From: Maribellus comscasis
GTDB lineage: Bacteria; Bacteroidota; Bacteroidia; Bacteroidales; Prolixibacteraceae
Direction: 5' to 3'
NCBI RefSeq assembly: GCF_009762775.1
Contig: NZ_CP046401.1
Coordinates: 7,142,001 to 7,206,000, forward strand
DNA length: 64,000 bases
Part shown: in pieces, positions 54,307 to 63,916 of the stretch
How positions within the stretch are numbered: the first letter of the stretch is position 1
How the letters are laid out: each line of letters starts with the position of its first letter
Made by a program: the position numbers and the translations under genes
Notes under the pieces: generated by a model
The model's database searches: none
What the model saw: the letters and a program-made list of their open reading frames with translations, nothing else
What the model was told of the DNA's origin: nothing

Positions 54307-55083
54307 CTATTTATTAAACACTTTAACATAATCAATCTCCATGTAAGTTCCATCGATTTCATCGCTTACTTCTCCCGCCCATGTTATAATGGCCAGACTT
54401 AACAGAACAGGAGCAGGAGAATGACAAAATTCATTTTTCGCTCTACGGATTTCCTTTCCGTCCAAATAGTAAATTAATTCCTGCTCATTCCATTCCAGAC
54501 CAAATGTGTGGAAGTCTTTCGAAAAGTCTGTTTGATCAAACTGAAACGTTTTGTGAAAAGAAGGATGTATTTTTTTCCCATCTGAATTGACCGTTATATC
54601 GGACCAGTTATGAATGTTTGTGTTCACTTCATTGGGATAATGACCTTCATTTATGTCAATCTCAAATCGTTTCCCTGTTGACGGTTCAGAAGCAGAAGAC
54701 CTTGTCATCAGCCAGAATGAATTATTTGTTCCGGTCTCTGAAGCGTAGCGGTAACGACACTCAAAATAACCGTAGCGGAAATCTTTTCTTGTCCACATAC
54801 TGGCAGAAGTCCAATCTTGTCCACCTCGCGATTCTTTGTGATTTACCAGTCGTACTGTTCCACTTCCAACTTCAATATTTTCCGGCCAACGGCTGCACAA
54901 TATATGTCCGCTTGGACCATTCTGAGATTCCCACACCTTTAATAATTCTTCTCTGTTTGCGTAGTCAAACTCGTCTTCCCAAACTAACTCCCGTTCTTTT
55001 GTTTCGGGCAAATTATTGTCCTGCGAACATGCAAACTGAACTATTCCCATACAAAATATGCTTATTAAAAAAAGTGTTCTCAT
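54307..55083 (-). CDS. GH16 endo-glycanase lipoprotein with bulged ExDxxE active site
   Basis: 258 residues with a lipoprotein signal (GIVQFAC). The jelly-roll sequence contains YGYFECRYRYASETGTNNSF and the catalytic signature FEIDINEG (Glu141 nucleophile, Asp143, Glu146 acid/base). The extra residue between Asp and Glu (ExDxxE) is the beta-bulge form found in agarases, porphyranases, kappa-carrageenases and many laminarinases. The phrase SRWPENIEVGSGTVRLVNHK resembles agarolytic or carrageenolytic members more than laminarinases. As the clearest endo-enzyme in the window, it probably makes the oligosaccharides on which the sulfatases and exo-enzymes act. Confidence 0.88.
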   Translation of the reverse strand: MRTLFLISIFCMGIVQFACSQDNNLPETKERELVWEDEFDYANREELLKVWESQNGPSGHILCSRWPENIEVGSGTVRLVNHKESRGGQDWTSASMWTRKDFRYGYFECRYRYASETGTNNSFWLMTRSSASEPSTGKRFEIDINEGHYPNEVNTNIHNWSDITVNSDGKKIHPSFHKTFQFDQTDFSKDFHTFGLEWNEQELIYYLDGKEIRRAKNEFCHSPAPVLLSLAIITWAGEVSDEIDGTYMEIDYVKVFNK

Positions 55084-55251
55084 TGTTGTTTATTTTTATT
55101 GGTAAAAAATGAATAAATAAAGTCTCCCTTTTTTAGTACCTGATTCAGGTATTGGCAACATTTCAAAATCAAAATATCTTAAAATCCACAATAGGATGAT
55201 AAAAAATTGACTTTTCATACGCACTAAACTGATTATATCTCTTTACTATTA

Positions 55252-58200
55252 TTACCTTACTTCTACTTTTACCTTCGAAATTAATTGTACAGGTCCGATT
55301 AAGCCCGAAGGAACTAATTCTTTGTTTTTCAAATGTTCCCATTTCCATCCTACAAAAGCTTTACGACCAGTAGGACTCTCTTTTCCTTCAATTACCCAAT
55401 CGGGAATTTTAGCTAATCCCATCCCTTTTGCCGTAGAGCCAGTATTGGTGGTCCATTCACAATCTTCTGGTAGTTTCTGGTCTCCAATTACACGGTTTAC
55501 CCAAAGGTTAGCCACATTTATTTTAAGAGCATTTTCCCCTGTTTTTAACGCACCTGTAATATCTATAACAAAAGGGCGCTTCCAAAGTACTCCTACTGAT
55601 TTCCCATTAACAAATACTTCGGCTGCCACATTTACTTCACCAAGGTCCAAAATCATTTTTTCACCCTGATTCAATTCATCAATATTTATTTTATTCTCGT
55701 AAGTAATTGTTCCCGAAAAATATTTTACGTTCGCCTCATCGTACTTTGCGAGATCTACTAATTCCTTCAAAATTACAGGTTCCGGAGCCCCACTACCATC
55801 AAAAGAAACATTCCAGGGTGCTGTTAGCATGTATTCTCCAACTTCTTTTGCCGGGGTGAAATTATTGGCACTATTGGCACTCTCCTCTTTTATGGCCTGG
55901 CGGAATACAACAAAAACAGAACCGGCCTCCTTCATTCTCAATGTTACCTCCATTCGCCCGTCTGCCAATTTTTGATATTCGGGTGCTATAATTATCTCAC
56001 CGGTTTCAGCATCCCATAATTCAGGTAATTTATCTGCTACTCTAAATTTAGCTTTTATAGTTTTGGCTTTGTTGTGTTGGTTACTAACAAAATACATGTC
56101 TGTTTGAGCAGTACTCCGATGGATAAACTCAACACCATTTCCAGGGAACAAAGCTCCTTCATATTGCCCGGCATCATCCAGGGTAAAATCAAAATCAGGC
56201 AAAAGGTTACAATCCGCACATGCATCCAAAATGTTTGCTGAGGCATAAACCGTTCCTTTTCCATAGCTATTTTTATATTTTATTTTACCATCTGATTTTC
56301 CCCAGATTCGGGAAGTAAGGATTTGCTGTTCAGCAAGTGCTGAATCTGCATTATTCAAGCCGGGAACACATGTTGGTTTATTAGCAACAACAACGGCTCC
56401 TTCATTAATTAATTTTTCCAGTGTTTTCAAAACTTCCGGTCTGGTATGATCTGAATTCATTACTACAAGAATTGCATACTCCAGTCCGTTAGGCAATACT
56501 AGCTTTCCACCCTTAACCTTTACTGTTTCAAGAATATCCCTGTTACAAAAATCGTAATCGTAACCATAAGGTACAGAGGGGTGCAAATCTTCTCTCAATT
56601 CAGGATCTACAGGTGCGTCTTCACCAACATAGTACAAAACATCACTTTTGGGATTCCCTGCTTGAAGCATATACTGACAACGAGCCATATAATCAAACCA
56701 GGGTTTGGCATATTTCCACCAGGTATTGTGTCTGTTGAACAGAGAGCCATACGATCCCAAAACCAATCCGGGTTCTTGGCTGAATGGACTGTTTGTATAT
56801 CCATGCAACCAAAACTGATTAATGCCTTTACAATAAAACCAGTCTCCCTGTGCTTTTATATCGCGGGGGTTAGTTTCAAATATTTTTCCCGGAGAACCTG
56901 TAAATGCTTCGGCACCTACTATTTTTCTGCCATAGGTGTGTGCAGAAGAGGAAGACAATTTGGCAATTCCACCGAGGTTGCTCGAACTATTTGCCCAAAA
57001 TTCAGAAGCCGGAACATCTATATATTTACCGGTGGCAAAATCATCGGTATTTCCAAAGTTTCCATATCCCTCGGCAGCAAATCTTACTCCGTTATCATGA
57101 GCCAGAGTCTGAAAACGTTTGTAGTAATTATTAATAATCATGTTACTGACCGTTTTTCTAAAATCCCATAAAAATTTTTCTGTAACATCGGTACTTTCAA
57201 CCACTCTTCCCGTAATTGCAGGTAAATATTTGTGAATATCATACCCCCTCATTTTGTTAAAACTGTTCTCAAAACCTTTTGTCCAATTCTGATGACCAGC
57301 TTCGTAGCTATCGATGGTTACAGATGTTATGGAACTTTTTTCTCCCTCTTCTCCCGCCTCAAGCATCCTTTTTACCGATTCTTTCCAATGAAAGTCCACC
57401 GCTGCTGCCGACATTTTATCTACTTCGAGCCCCTTACCTCCTTTAGGAGCAGGATGATTTGAACGTCCTGTTGGCTGATAACCGACACGCAATATTGTCC
57501 AGTCACCTTCAGGCACATCCCACCGCAAATTCCCATCCTTATCCAGGTTGTCAGTCAAATCAATCATATCGTCCATTTTTACCACATCTTCATGTGGAGC
57601 CTGTCGTTTATCTTTTATATATCTCGCCATTTTTGAATAGCCGGCTTTTTCCCACCAACCATCGATGCGATAAGGGTTACCTGCTATCTCTCCCTTTGGA
57701 GTAGGAAAAGCCAGTAGTGCAATGTCGTGGTAGTAGCCTTTTACATATTCGCGAGGCATATAATAGCGTAAATTAATTATAGTATCACGCTTCATATCGC
57801 GTTCCAGTCCTAAAGCCGGTTTTGGAATACTTAGTTTTTCATCAAACTTCAACGGCCCTTTAAGCTGTTTTTCTGTCCATACGACCTCTTGCATAGCGTT
57901 TTCAGGTGTGTTCCATGGGCCTCCGGAAGCCGACCAACCCGGACCGTTCATTACCCCCATTTCCAAACCTAATCGTTTAGCTTCTTTTTTGGTATGAATA
58001 AACATCTTCCACCATTTATCGCTATAATAAATTACCGAACCGGGAGGTGTTCCCTCCGCTGCATTAAAAACACTGAATCCACCAATCCCCGAAGCTTTCA
58101 TGGATTCAAGGTCTGTCGTAATGCCCTCTTTTGTCAGGTTTCCATTCAACCAATGATACCACACCTGTGTTTTTGCCGAATGAGGTGTTTCTTTGAAATA

Positions 58201-58341
58201 GGCCTCGGACCATTCGCAGTCTTCCGTGATTAGATTATTGACATCTGCATCCAGTGACGGAGTATACGTACATCCCAAAAATGCCAGAAGGACAAACATA
58301 AAAGGTATTTGCTTTATTATTTTTGATTTAATGGTTTTCAT
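55252..58341 (-). CDS. GH106-family alpha-L-rhamnosidase-like lipoprotein
   Basis: 1029 residues with a lipoprotein signal (MFVLLAFLGC). VWYHWLNGNLTKEGITTDLE, then MKASGIGGFSVFNAAEG, RLGLEMGVMNGPGWSASGGP and VTIDSYEAGHQNW are characteristic GH106 motifs of the TIM barrel; the C-terminus has jelly-roll modules with VAAEVFVNGKSVGVLWKRPF and GENALKINVANLWVNR, the GH2-like sugar-binding form. GH106 enzymes invert and release alpha-L-rhamnose. The length is normal. Its start overlaps the upstream sulfatase stop by 14 nt, so the two are translationally coupled. Related unassigned families share the fold, so rhamnose is a prediction. Confidence 0.82.
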   Translation of the reverse strand: MKTIKSKIIKQIPFMFVLLAFLGCTYTPSLDADVNNLITEDCEWSEAYFKETPHSAKTQVWYHWLNGNLTKEGITTDLESMKASGIGGFSVFNAAEGTPPGSVIYYSDKWWKMFIHTKKEAKRLGLEMGVMNGPGWSASGGPWNTPENAMQEVVWTEKQLKGPLKFDEKLSIPKPALGLERDMKRDTIINLRYYMPREYVKGYYHDIALLAFPTPKGEIAGNPYRIDGWWEKAGYSKMARYIKDKRQAPHEDVVKMDDMIDLTDNLDKDGNLRWDVPEGDWTILRVGYQPTGRSNHPAPKGGKGLEVDKMSAAAVDFHWKESVKRMLEAGEEGEKSSITSVTIDSYEAGHQNWTKGFENSFNKMRGYDIHKYLPAITGRVVESTDVTEKFLWDFRKTVSNMIINNYYKRFQTLAHDNGVRFAAEGYGNFGNTDDFATGKYIDVPASEFWANSSSNLGGIAKLSSSSAHTYGRKIVGAEAFTGSPGKIFETNPRDIKAQGDWFYCKGINQFWLHGYTNSPFSQEPGLVLGSYGSLFNRHNTWWKYAKPWFDYMARCQYMLQAGNPKSDVLYYVGEDAPVDPELREDLHPSVPYGYDYDFCNRDILETVKVKGGKLVLPNGLEYAILVVMNSDHTRPEVLKTLEKLINEGAVVVANKPTCVPGLNNADSALAEQQILTSRIWGKSDGKIKYKNSYGKGTVYASANILDACADCNLLPDFDFTLDDAGQYEGALFPGNGVEFIHRSTAQTDMYFVSNQHNKAKTIKAKFRVADKLPELWDAETGEIIIAPEYQKLADGRMEVTLRMKEAGSVFVVFRQAIKEESANSANNFTPAKEVGEYMLTAPWNVSFDGSGAPEPVILKELVDLAKYDEANVKYFSGTITYENKINIDELNQGEKMILDLGEVNVAAEVFVNGKSVGVLWKRPFVIDITGALKTGENALKINVANLWVNRVIGDQKLPEDCEWTTNTGSTAKGMGLAKIPDWVIEGKESPTGRKAFVGWKWEHLKNKELVPSGLIGPVQLISKVKVEVR

Positions 58342-59884
58342 TGTTACTATTATTTTTATTTACAGGCCAGGGTTTTAAACCACATTGCTCTGCCCAATGA
58401 TTAAACTGGTTCTTCAAAGAATCGGCTATAACCTTTTGTTTATTGATAAGGTTATTTAATTCGGTCGGATCCTTTTTTAAATTGTATAATTCCCAATTAA
58501 GATTATGTGTCTTAACAAGTTTCCAGTTTCCAATCCGGGCGGCCTGATTTCCCTGGTGTTCGAAAAACATAGTTTTATTTGGTTTCTGTTTTTCGCCATG
58601 TACAAGTGGCATGATGTCAGTACCTACCAAAGGCACCAATTCCTGTCCCTTCAGCCTTTTAGGGTACTTCGTCTGTGTCAGTGACAATATGGTTGGGAAA
58701 ATATCAGTAATGTGTACTGGTTCGTGCGACAACCTTCCGACAGACTTAATTCCCTTTGGCCAATGCACAATCAACGGTGTTATTATACCACCTTCATGCG
58801 TAAATGTTTTGTATTTCCGATAGGGTGTATTACTTACATTACCCCAATTTTTGCCATATGCAGTCCAGGAGTCGCGCGAGCCCAATTCGGCTTCGGGAAA
58901 AGCGTTTAAATTCGCATCTGTTCCGCCGTTATCCGAAAAAAATAAGATTATGGTATTGTCCAGTTCGCCTTGTTCTTTGAGCATAGAAACCAAGCGACCA
59001 ATATTTTGATCCATTCGGTCTATTTGTGCTGCATAAATAGCCATTTTCAAATCTTCTTTTTCCTTGTCTTCCAGCGAATCCCACTCATCATAATCAGGTG
59101 TCGAAAGTTTTGTAGTTGCTTCAATAATTCCCAGTCTTTTTTGTTTCTCAAAGCGTTGTTGGCGATAAAATTCATAACCTTTGGAATATTTCCCCCGGTA
59201 TTTGTTAATATCCCCAGGCCATGCCTGTAGGGGGAAATGTGGGGCTATATAGGCGAGATACATAAAAAAAGGCTTGTTGTCTGTTATAGCCTCCCGGGAA
59301 AACTCAATGGCATAGTCGGTAAAAGCATCTGTAGAATACCAGGTAGAATCAGGAGTCACCAGTTCTTTATTCAAATAAACCTGTCTGTCGCGACCAACGC
59401 AGGGATAGAAATAAACACCTCCCCCTTTGGGAATTCCATACATCCTGTCGAAACCACGTGCAAGCGGATCGTATTCTTTTTCATGCCCTAAATGCCATTT
59501 ACCAAGCATAATGGTGCGATAATTATTTTTCTGTAAGACCTGAGCTATGGTCACAACATTATTCCTAAAACGCCCCTGATATGCCGGGTATCCCAAATCG
59601 CTGTCCATGTGGCCATATCCAGCCTGGTGCTGATATAATCCAGTGAGCAAACTGGCACGTGTAGGACAACAACGAGAAGTGTTGTAACAATTTGTAAACA
59701 GCACTCCACTTTCAGCCAATGCATCTAAATTTGGTGTTTCAATTTCAGAACCCGTGCACCCAATATCTGAGTATCCCATATCATCTGCTAAAATGACTAC
59801 AATATTGGGGCGCTTCCTCTGTGCAAATATTGTTAAACACAACATGAGAAGTAGGATAATTGTGGTCAATCTTTTTTGTATCAT
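58328..59884 (-). CDS. Secreted S1-family sulfatase (type A, paralog of the 44943 gene)
   Basis: 518 residues with a Sec signal (LLLMLCLTIFAQ), metal site ILADDMGYSDIGC, and formylglycine motif CCPTR, first Cys at 72 (TSRCCPTRASLLTG). It shares YFYP, TPDSTWYSTDAFTDYAIEF and FFMYLAYIAPHFPLQAWPGD with the 44943 sulfatase. The reading frame runs 14 nt into the GH106 gene, so sulfate removal and rhamnose removal are likely to be made in fixed ratio. Confidence 0.93.
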   Translation of the reverse strand: MIQKRLTTIILLLMLCLTIFAQRKRPNIVVILADDMGYSDIGCTGSEIETPNLDALAESGVLFTNCYNTSRCCPTRASLLTGLYQHQAGYGHMDSDLGYPAYQGRFRNNVVTIAQVLQKNNYRTIMLGKWHLGHEKEYDPLARGFDRMYGIPKGGGVYFYPCVGRDRQVYLNKELVTPDSTWYSTDAFTDYAIEFSREAITDNKPFFMYLAYIAPHFPLQAWPGDINKYRGKYSKGYEFYRQQRFEKQKRLGIIEATTKLSTPDYDEWDSLEDKEKEDLKMAIYAAQIDRMDQNIGRLVSMLKEQGELDNTIILFFSDNGGTDANLNAFPEAELGSRDSWTAYGKNWGNVSNTPYRKYKTFTHEGGIITPLIVHWPKGIKSVGRLSHEPVHITDIFPTILSLTQTKYPKRLKGQELVPLVGTDIMPLVHGEKQKPNKTMFFEHQGNQAARIGNWKLVKTHNLNWELYNLKKDPTELNNLINKQKVIADSLKNQFNHWAEQCGLKPWPVNKNNSNNENH

Positions 59885-59970
59885 ACAATTATATCTTTAC
59901 TTTGGTAATTTTAATTTATCCGGTTTCTTACTATTTACACCTGAAGCCCCGAAAACAGGAATTATATCAT

Positions 59971-61791
59971 CTATTTCGATGGGATTCCTTCCCATAAAAA
60001 GGATTTTAGAATATCAAGGTACTTTTCATAAACCTCTCTCGGATTACATTCTTCTTCAACACAAATTTTTGCAGCCATTCCAACCACTTCGCCCATCATT
60101 CCGCCGGTGCGCATTACCCGAACAACTCCCAATGCTTCATGCGTTACACTAATATCACGACCTGCCATAAAAAGATTCTTTATATTTTTTGAATACAAAC
60201 AACGATAGGGTACCCAATAAGGTACTTTGTATTTTTCGTGGTGGTCGTAAGAGATAAAACCATCGCCTTCGAAACCTTTATAATAAGGTTCGAATGGTAA
60301 ATGCAAGTCCAGTGACCAGGAAGTTGGCACACAACCATCTTCGTACTTTTTGTCGTTTTGAATGTCTTCAAAAGTAAGCATAACATCGCCTAATAATCTG
60401 CGTGATTCGCGCAGCCCGGAAATGTGAGCCATCCAGTTAAATCTATGTTTTGGGTATTGATTGTCCACATTCTTAAGACAATCCCAGGCACCAAATGCTG
60501 CACGAAAATTCCAATCGCGAATGTACTCTCCTTCTAAAATCGGATCATGATCAAAACCACTTTCCCAAAACCAGGAGCCCATTGCCTTCAAACCTAAATT
60601 TCCATAAACTCCCTTGTTATCGCCTCTTCCCGGAAATGGTTTGTCGGATAAATCGAGTGCCCAAGGACACTTTGGGAAAGCTTGCTCCGTTTCGGTTTCA
60701 ATAAAATTAAAGAGGTTGCAACGTCCCATGTGCCCTTTTTCAGTCATTTGGAATTCAGCTCCGGACAACGCTCCAATTGATCCATTTCCTGTGCAATCGG
60801 CAAAATACCTTCCTGTAATTTTTATTCGTTCACCAGTCTTTATGTTTTGGGCAAAGACTGCTTTTATTTCATTCTTTTTAGTTTCTGTTTTGTTGGCATG
60901 AAAGTTAAGGAAGAGTGAAATATTTTTTTCATTTCTAACCAATGTTTCCTTCCTATCATCCTCGTAATATTCGCCTTTGTTTTCAAGCCCGTAATGGCCT
61001 TTGTTTTTTTGCTCCAGTTCATTTACAATATTTCCAATTTTGGGATAGGGTTCAAAGTTTACTTTTCCACCCAGCCACACCCGAACCTCCGAACTATTGT
61101 TTCCCCCCAACACCGGACGGTTCTGAACCAAGGCAACCTTAAGACCTAAACGTGCACCGGAAATGGCTGCACAAATTCCCGCGATGCCTCCACCGACCAC
61201 GACCAGATCAAATTCCCCCTGGTCTTTTACTTCTGTGAGTGCCCCCGTTTTTTTACGAAATTTCTCTAACTTTTTTAACGATTGAGGAGGAACAAAATTT
61301 TTACGTGCTGTAATACAAATCGCATCGCAACGGCCTTCAAAGCCTGTCAGATCGTGCAGCACAATTCTATGCTTCCCTTTTCTCAATTGAATACTTCCCC
61401 CGGATTGCCAGTGCCATTCTGCTTTTCCAGTGCCAAAAGTTGGTTCCAATTTTTGGCCATCAATCAACACTTTAAATTTTCCGGGAAAACCTGTTGCCTT
61501 TTTTGCCTCTGATACCCCTGTCTTTTTCCATGGTCCAACCCAATCCCGTGTTCGCACCCAAACATAATATTTATTTGGTTGTTGAATTTCGAAAGTTGTT
61601 TCTGCATCAGCAACCGGATTACCTAGTCCGTGAGCCAATAAAAAAGGCGAGCCCATTTCGTCCATAAATTGCTGGTCGATTACCCAGCCACCTCTGTTTT
61701 GAAAAGATTCGGTTTCTAACAAAATCACTTTGTCGTGCCCAACAGCATGAATAAAAAAACAAATTAGAAAAACAGACATAAACGATTTCAT
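59971..61791 (-). CDS. Secreted FAD-dependent oxidoreductase with N-terminal beta-sandwich (copy 3)
   Basis: 606 residues. The signal peptide (VFLICFFIHAVGHDK) is followed by the beta-sandwich (GGWVIDQQFMDEMGSPFLLA, WHWQSGGSIQLRKGKHRIVL), then FDLVVVGGGIAGICAAISGA near residue 200, VLGGNNSSEVRVWLGG, and NLFMAGRDISVTHEALGVVR. It matches copy 2 (33631) closely and copy 1 less so. It stands 24 kb from the other two, between the type A sulfatase and the GH9-like gene. An oxidative step on a sugar ring is the simplest guess; the electron acceptor is not evident. Confidence 0.8.
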   Translation of the reverse strand: MKSFMSVFLICFFIHAVGHDKVILLETESFQNRGGWVIDQQFMDEMGSPFLLAHGLGNPVADAETTFEIQQPNKYYVWVRTRDWVGPWKKTGVSEAKKATGFPGKFKVLIDGQKLEPTFGTGKAEWHWQSGGSIQLRKGKHRIVLHDLTGFEGRCDAICITARKNFVPPQSLKKLEKFRKKTGALTEVKDQGEFDLVVVGGGIAGICAAISGARLGLKVALVQNRPVLGGNNSSEVRVWLGGKVNFEPYPKIGNIVNELEQKNKGHYGLENKGEYYEDDRKETLVRNEKNISLFLNFHANKTETKKNEIKAVFAQNIKTGERIKITGRYFADCTGNGSIGALSGAEFQMTEKGHMGRCNLFNFIETETEQAFPKCPWALDLSDKPFPGRGDNKGVYGNLGLKAMGSWFWESGFDHDPILEGEYIRDWNFRAAFGAWDCLKNVDNQYPKHRFNWMAHISGLRESRRLLGDVMLTFEDIQNDKKYEDGCVPTSWSLDLHLPFEPYYKGFEGDGFISYDHHEKYKVPYWVPYRCLYSKNIKNLFMAGRDISVTHEALGVVRVMRTGGMMGEVVGMAAKICVEEECNPREVYEKYLDILKSFLWEGIPSK

Positions 61792-61966
61792 GATTTTGCT
61801 TTTACAATTAAATAATAACTTCGGTTACTTTTACTTTTCGATTTTCAGGAAGATATAAATGGACAAAACCGTATTTCGATGTATGATTCATTAAAGCTCA
61901 AAATAAGTTTCACTAAACGAAAAAAACCTGGAATCAGATTAAATCAGACCAATTCCCATATATCTC

Positions 61967-63916
61967 CTAATTTGATATATTTACAACAGCTTCTTTTTCC
62001 AATCCTAAATAACCGTATCTTACTTTTATCATTTTTAAATCTTCATTTTGAGGAACTTCAAACTGAGTTGTAAACACGCCTGTGTTTTCTCCCGTCTCAG
62101 TAAGAGTTAGTTTTTTTACATTTCCCAAACCATCATCAATTTCCACCCATCCGGTATCTTTTTTATCCCAGTTCTGATTTAATGCAGCTTTAAGTTCAAT
62201 AATAATTTTTTCACCAGATTTTACATTATATCTTTCATTATTATAGTCTGTGTCAAAAATCTTCAAATTATGACTTCCTATCGTCGAAAATGTAAGTGTT
62301 GCCATCCATCCACGGTTAGAAATACACCAGCCTTCTGTAGCATAGGCATTTTTACCAAAAACCTGCCCATTATTTTTCCCTTCAACTTCTTCCACAGTTT
62401 GAGCAATCGGAAACTGGTTATCAAGAGGGGAACCATCTAAAGTTCCGCGAACCAAACCCAATTTTCCATAACCATCTGGATGCGATTGAGGCCATCCGTT
62501 TTCTATTCCCTCCCAGTATCCGCCAATTTTTACGCGTTCAGTACTTTTGTTACTAAGGTGAGAGCCAACAGGATTAACTCCAAAAACAAAATCGACTTGT
62601 GCCCACCCCAGGTCCCTCAGTTTTTGATCGCCCAATATATGAGCTGCCGCAAACATTGAGCCCCCTAATGCAGGAGTTCCGCCTAATTCCTTTGTTCTGG
62701 CATGTGCCCACTCTGTTTCGCTGTGTTTTCTGTATTTCCAGAAATTATTGGTTTTTTGTTTCATATGAACAGCCCAGGCAGCCAGTTTTTCTTTTGTTCC
62801 CACGGGCGCATTTTTCGGTGCTACCAACAAAAAATATGCAAGAGCCTGTGGAGTAATGTGTTCGGCATTACGAATCCACCACATGTGTCGCGGATTGTCA
62901 AAGTCCCAATTTGTAATAATATCCTGAGCACTTTCCTGCGCATATTTCAAAAATTTATCGGGATTGCCTTTCTTTTCATTTTTCTCACATAGATACATAA
63001 ATAGATTACGGAACACGGATTGACCGTAAGCATTGCCCATTTCATTAAACTCCTGAAATCCGGCATCTACCCATTTAACACTATATGTCCAATAACGAAC
63101 AACTTTATCTCGCTCGTACTTTTCCCATTTTTCCAAACAAACCTTTCTGTATAGCTGATATTTCTCTTCGGATAAAAAAGGTTTTAAAAATGAATGATAT
63201 GCAGCACAAACAGCCGCCAGTTGGTCAAGCGAATTCCAATAATCGTAGTTCATCCTTGGTTCACCTTCGTAACCTAGAGAACCATGCCGATTGGCAACCG
63301 GCCCGTTATAGTCGTGATATTTATAAGCAAATTCAGCATGCCACAGAATTAACTCAATAAGGTCAGCTATTTTATCATCTCCCATTTCCGTTGTCCAATT
63401 ATCAAAAAGTGCAGGATTACTGGAATAATACAAAATTTCGAAAATTGTTTCCAATCCATATAAACCACCGTCGCGAGATGGTCCTCCACCGTAAACTTTT
63501 GTCATGTCATATTCATCCAGATTATCAAATCCGCGAACGTCAACAAAAAAATCGTATGCCAGCTTTGCCGAAACTTTTTCCATTAAATGGTCTGCAATCC
63601 AAAAAGGAGCTGACTTTCCATACCCCTCAACTTCAACCAGATACTCCGTTCCGGAGGAGCTAGGATTTAATTCAGTAAACCACCCCTCGTTGTTCAGCAT
63701 TTTGTCTTCAAAAACTACTTGATTGGTTTTAATATTAATAATTTTAAACGGAGTATTATCAGGTGCTCCATAGCACACAAATCTTTTTGATTCTCCCAGG
63801 TTATAACCGGCTTGATTGACATAAGGGGCATATTTATCTTGTGCAAGACAAACCCCATTGCTCACAAACATAAAAACAATATAATACAGAACTGAATACC
63901 TAATTTTTTGATTCAT
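61967..63916 (-). CDS. GH9-like secreted (alpha/alpha)6-barrel glycosidase with N- and C-terminal beta domains
   Basis: 649 residues with a signal peptide (IVFMFVSNGVCLAQ). Residues 30-115 form the immunoglobulin-like CelD_N domain of GH9 enzymes (YAPYVNQAGYNLGESKRFVC, APFWIAD). The barrel has LDQLAAVCAAYHSFLKPF and ends with VDFVFGVNPVGSHLSNKS, the GH9-type GxNP segment. The C-terminal 100 residues are a beta-sandwich (VEIDDGLGNVKKLTLTETGE). I could not place the usual GH9 Asp pair (DAGD) with confidence, so the catalytic assignment is open. It is the most upstream gene of the locus within the window; the promoter probably lies in 63917-64000 or beyond. Confidence 0.7.
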   Translation of the reverse strand: MNQKIRYSVLYYIVFMFVSNGVCLAQDKYAPYVNQAGYNLGESKRFVCYGAPDNTPFKIINIKTNQVVFEDKMLNNEGWFTELNPSSSGTEYLVEVEGYGKSAPFWIADHLMEKVSAKLAYDFFVDVRGFDNLDEYDMTKVYGGGPSRDGGLYGLETIFEILYYSSNPALFDNWTTEMGDDKIADLIELILWHAEFAYKYHDYNGPVANRHGSLGYEGEPRMNYDYWNSLDQLAAVCAAYHSFLKPFLSEEKYQLYRKVCLEKWEKYERDKVVRYWTYSVKWVDAGFQEFNEMGNAYGQSVFRNLFMYLCEKNEKKGNPDKFLKYAQESAQDIITNWDFDNPRHMWWIRNAEHITPQALAYFLLVAPKNAPVGTKEKLAAWAVHMKQKTNNFWKYRKHSETEWAHARTKELGGTPALGGSMFAAAHILGDQKLRDLGWAQVDFVFGVNPVGSHLSNKSTERVKIGGYWEGIENGWPQSHPDGYGKLGLVRGTLDGSPLDNQFPIAQTVEEVEGKNNGQVFGKNAYATEGWCISNRGWMATLTFSTIGSHNLKIFDTDYNNERYNVKSGEKIIIELKAALNQNWDKKDTGWVEIDDGLGNVKKLTLTETGENTGVFTTQFEVPQNEDLKMIKVRYGYLGLEKEAVVNISN

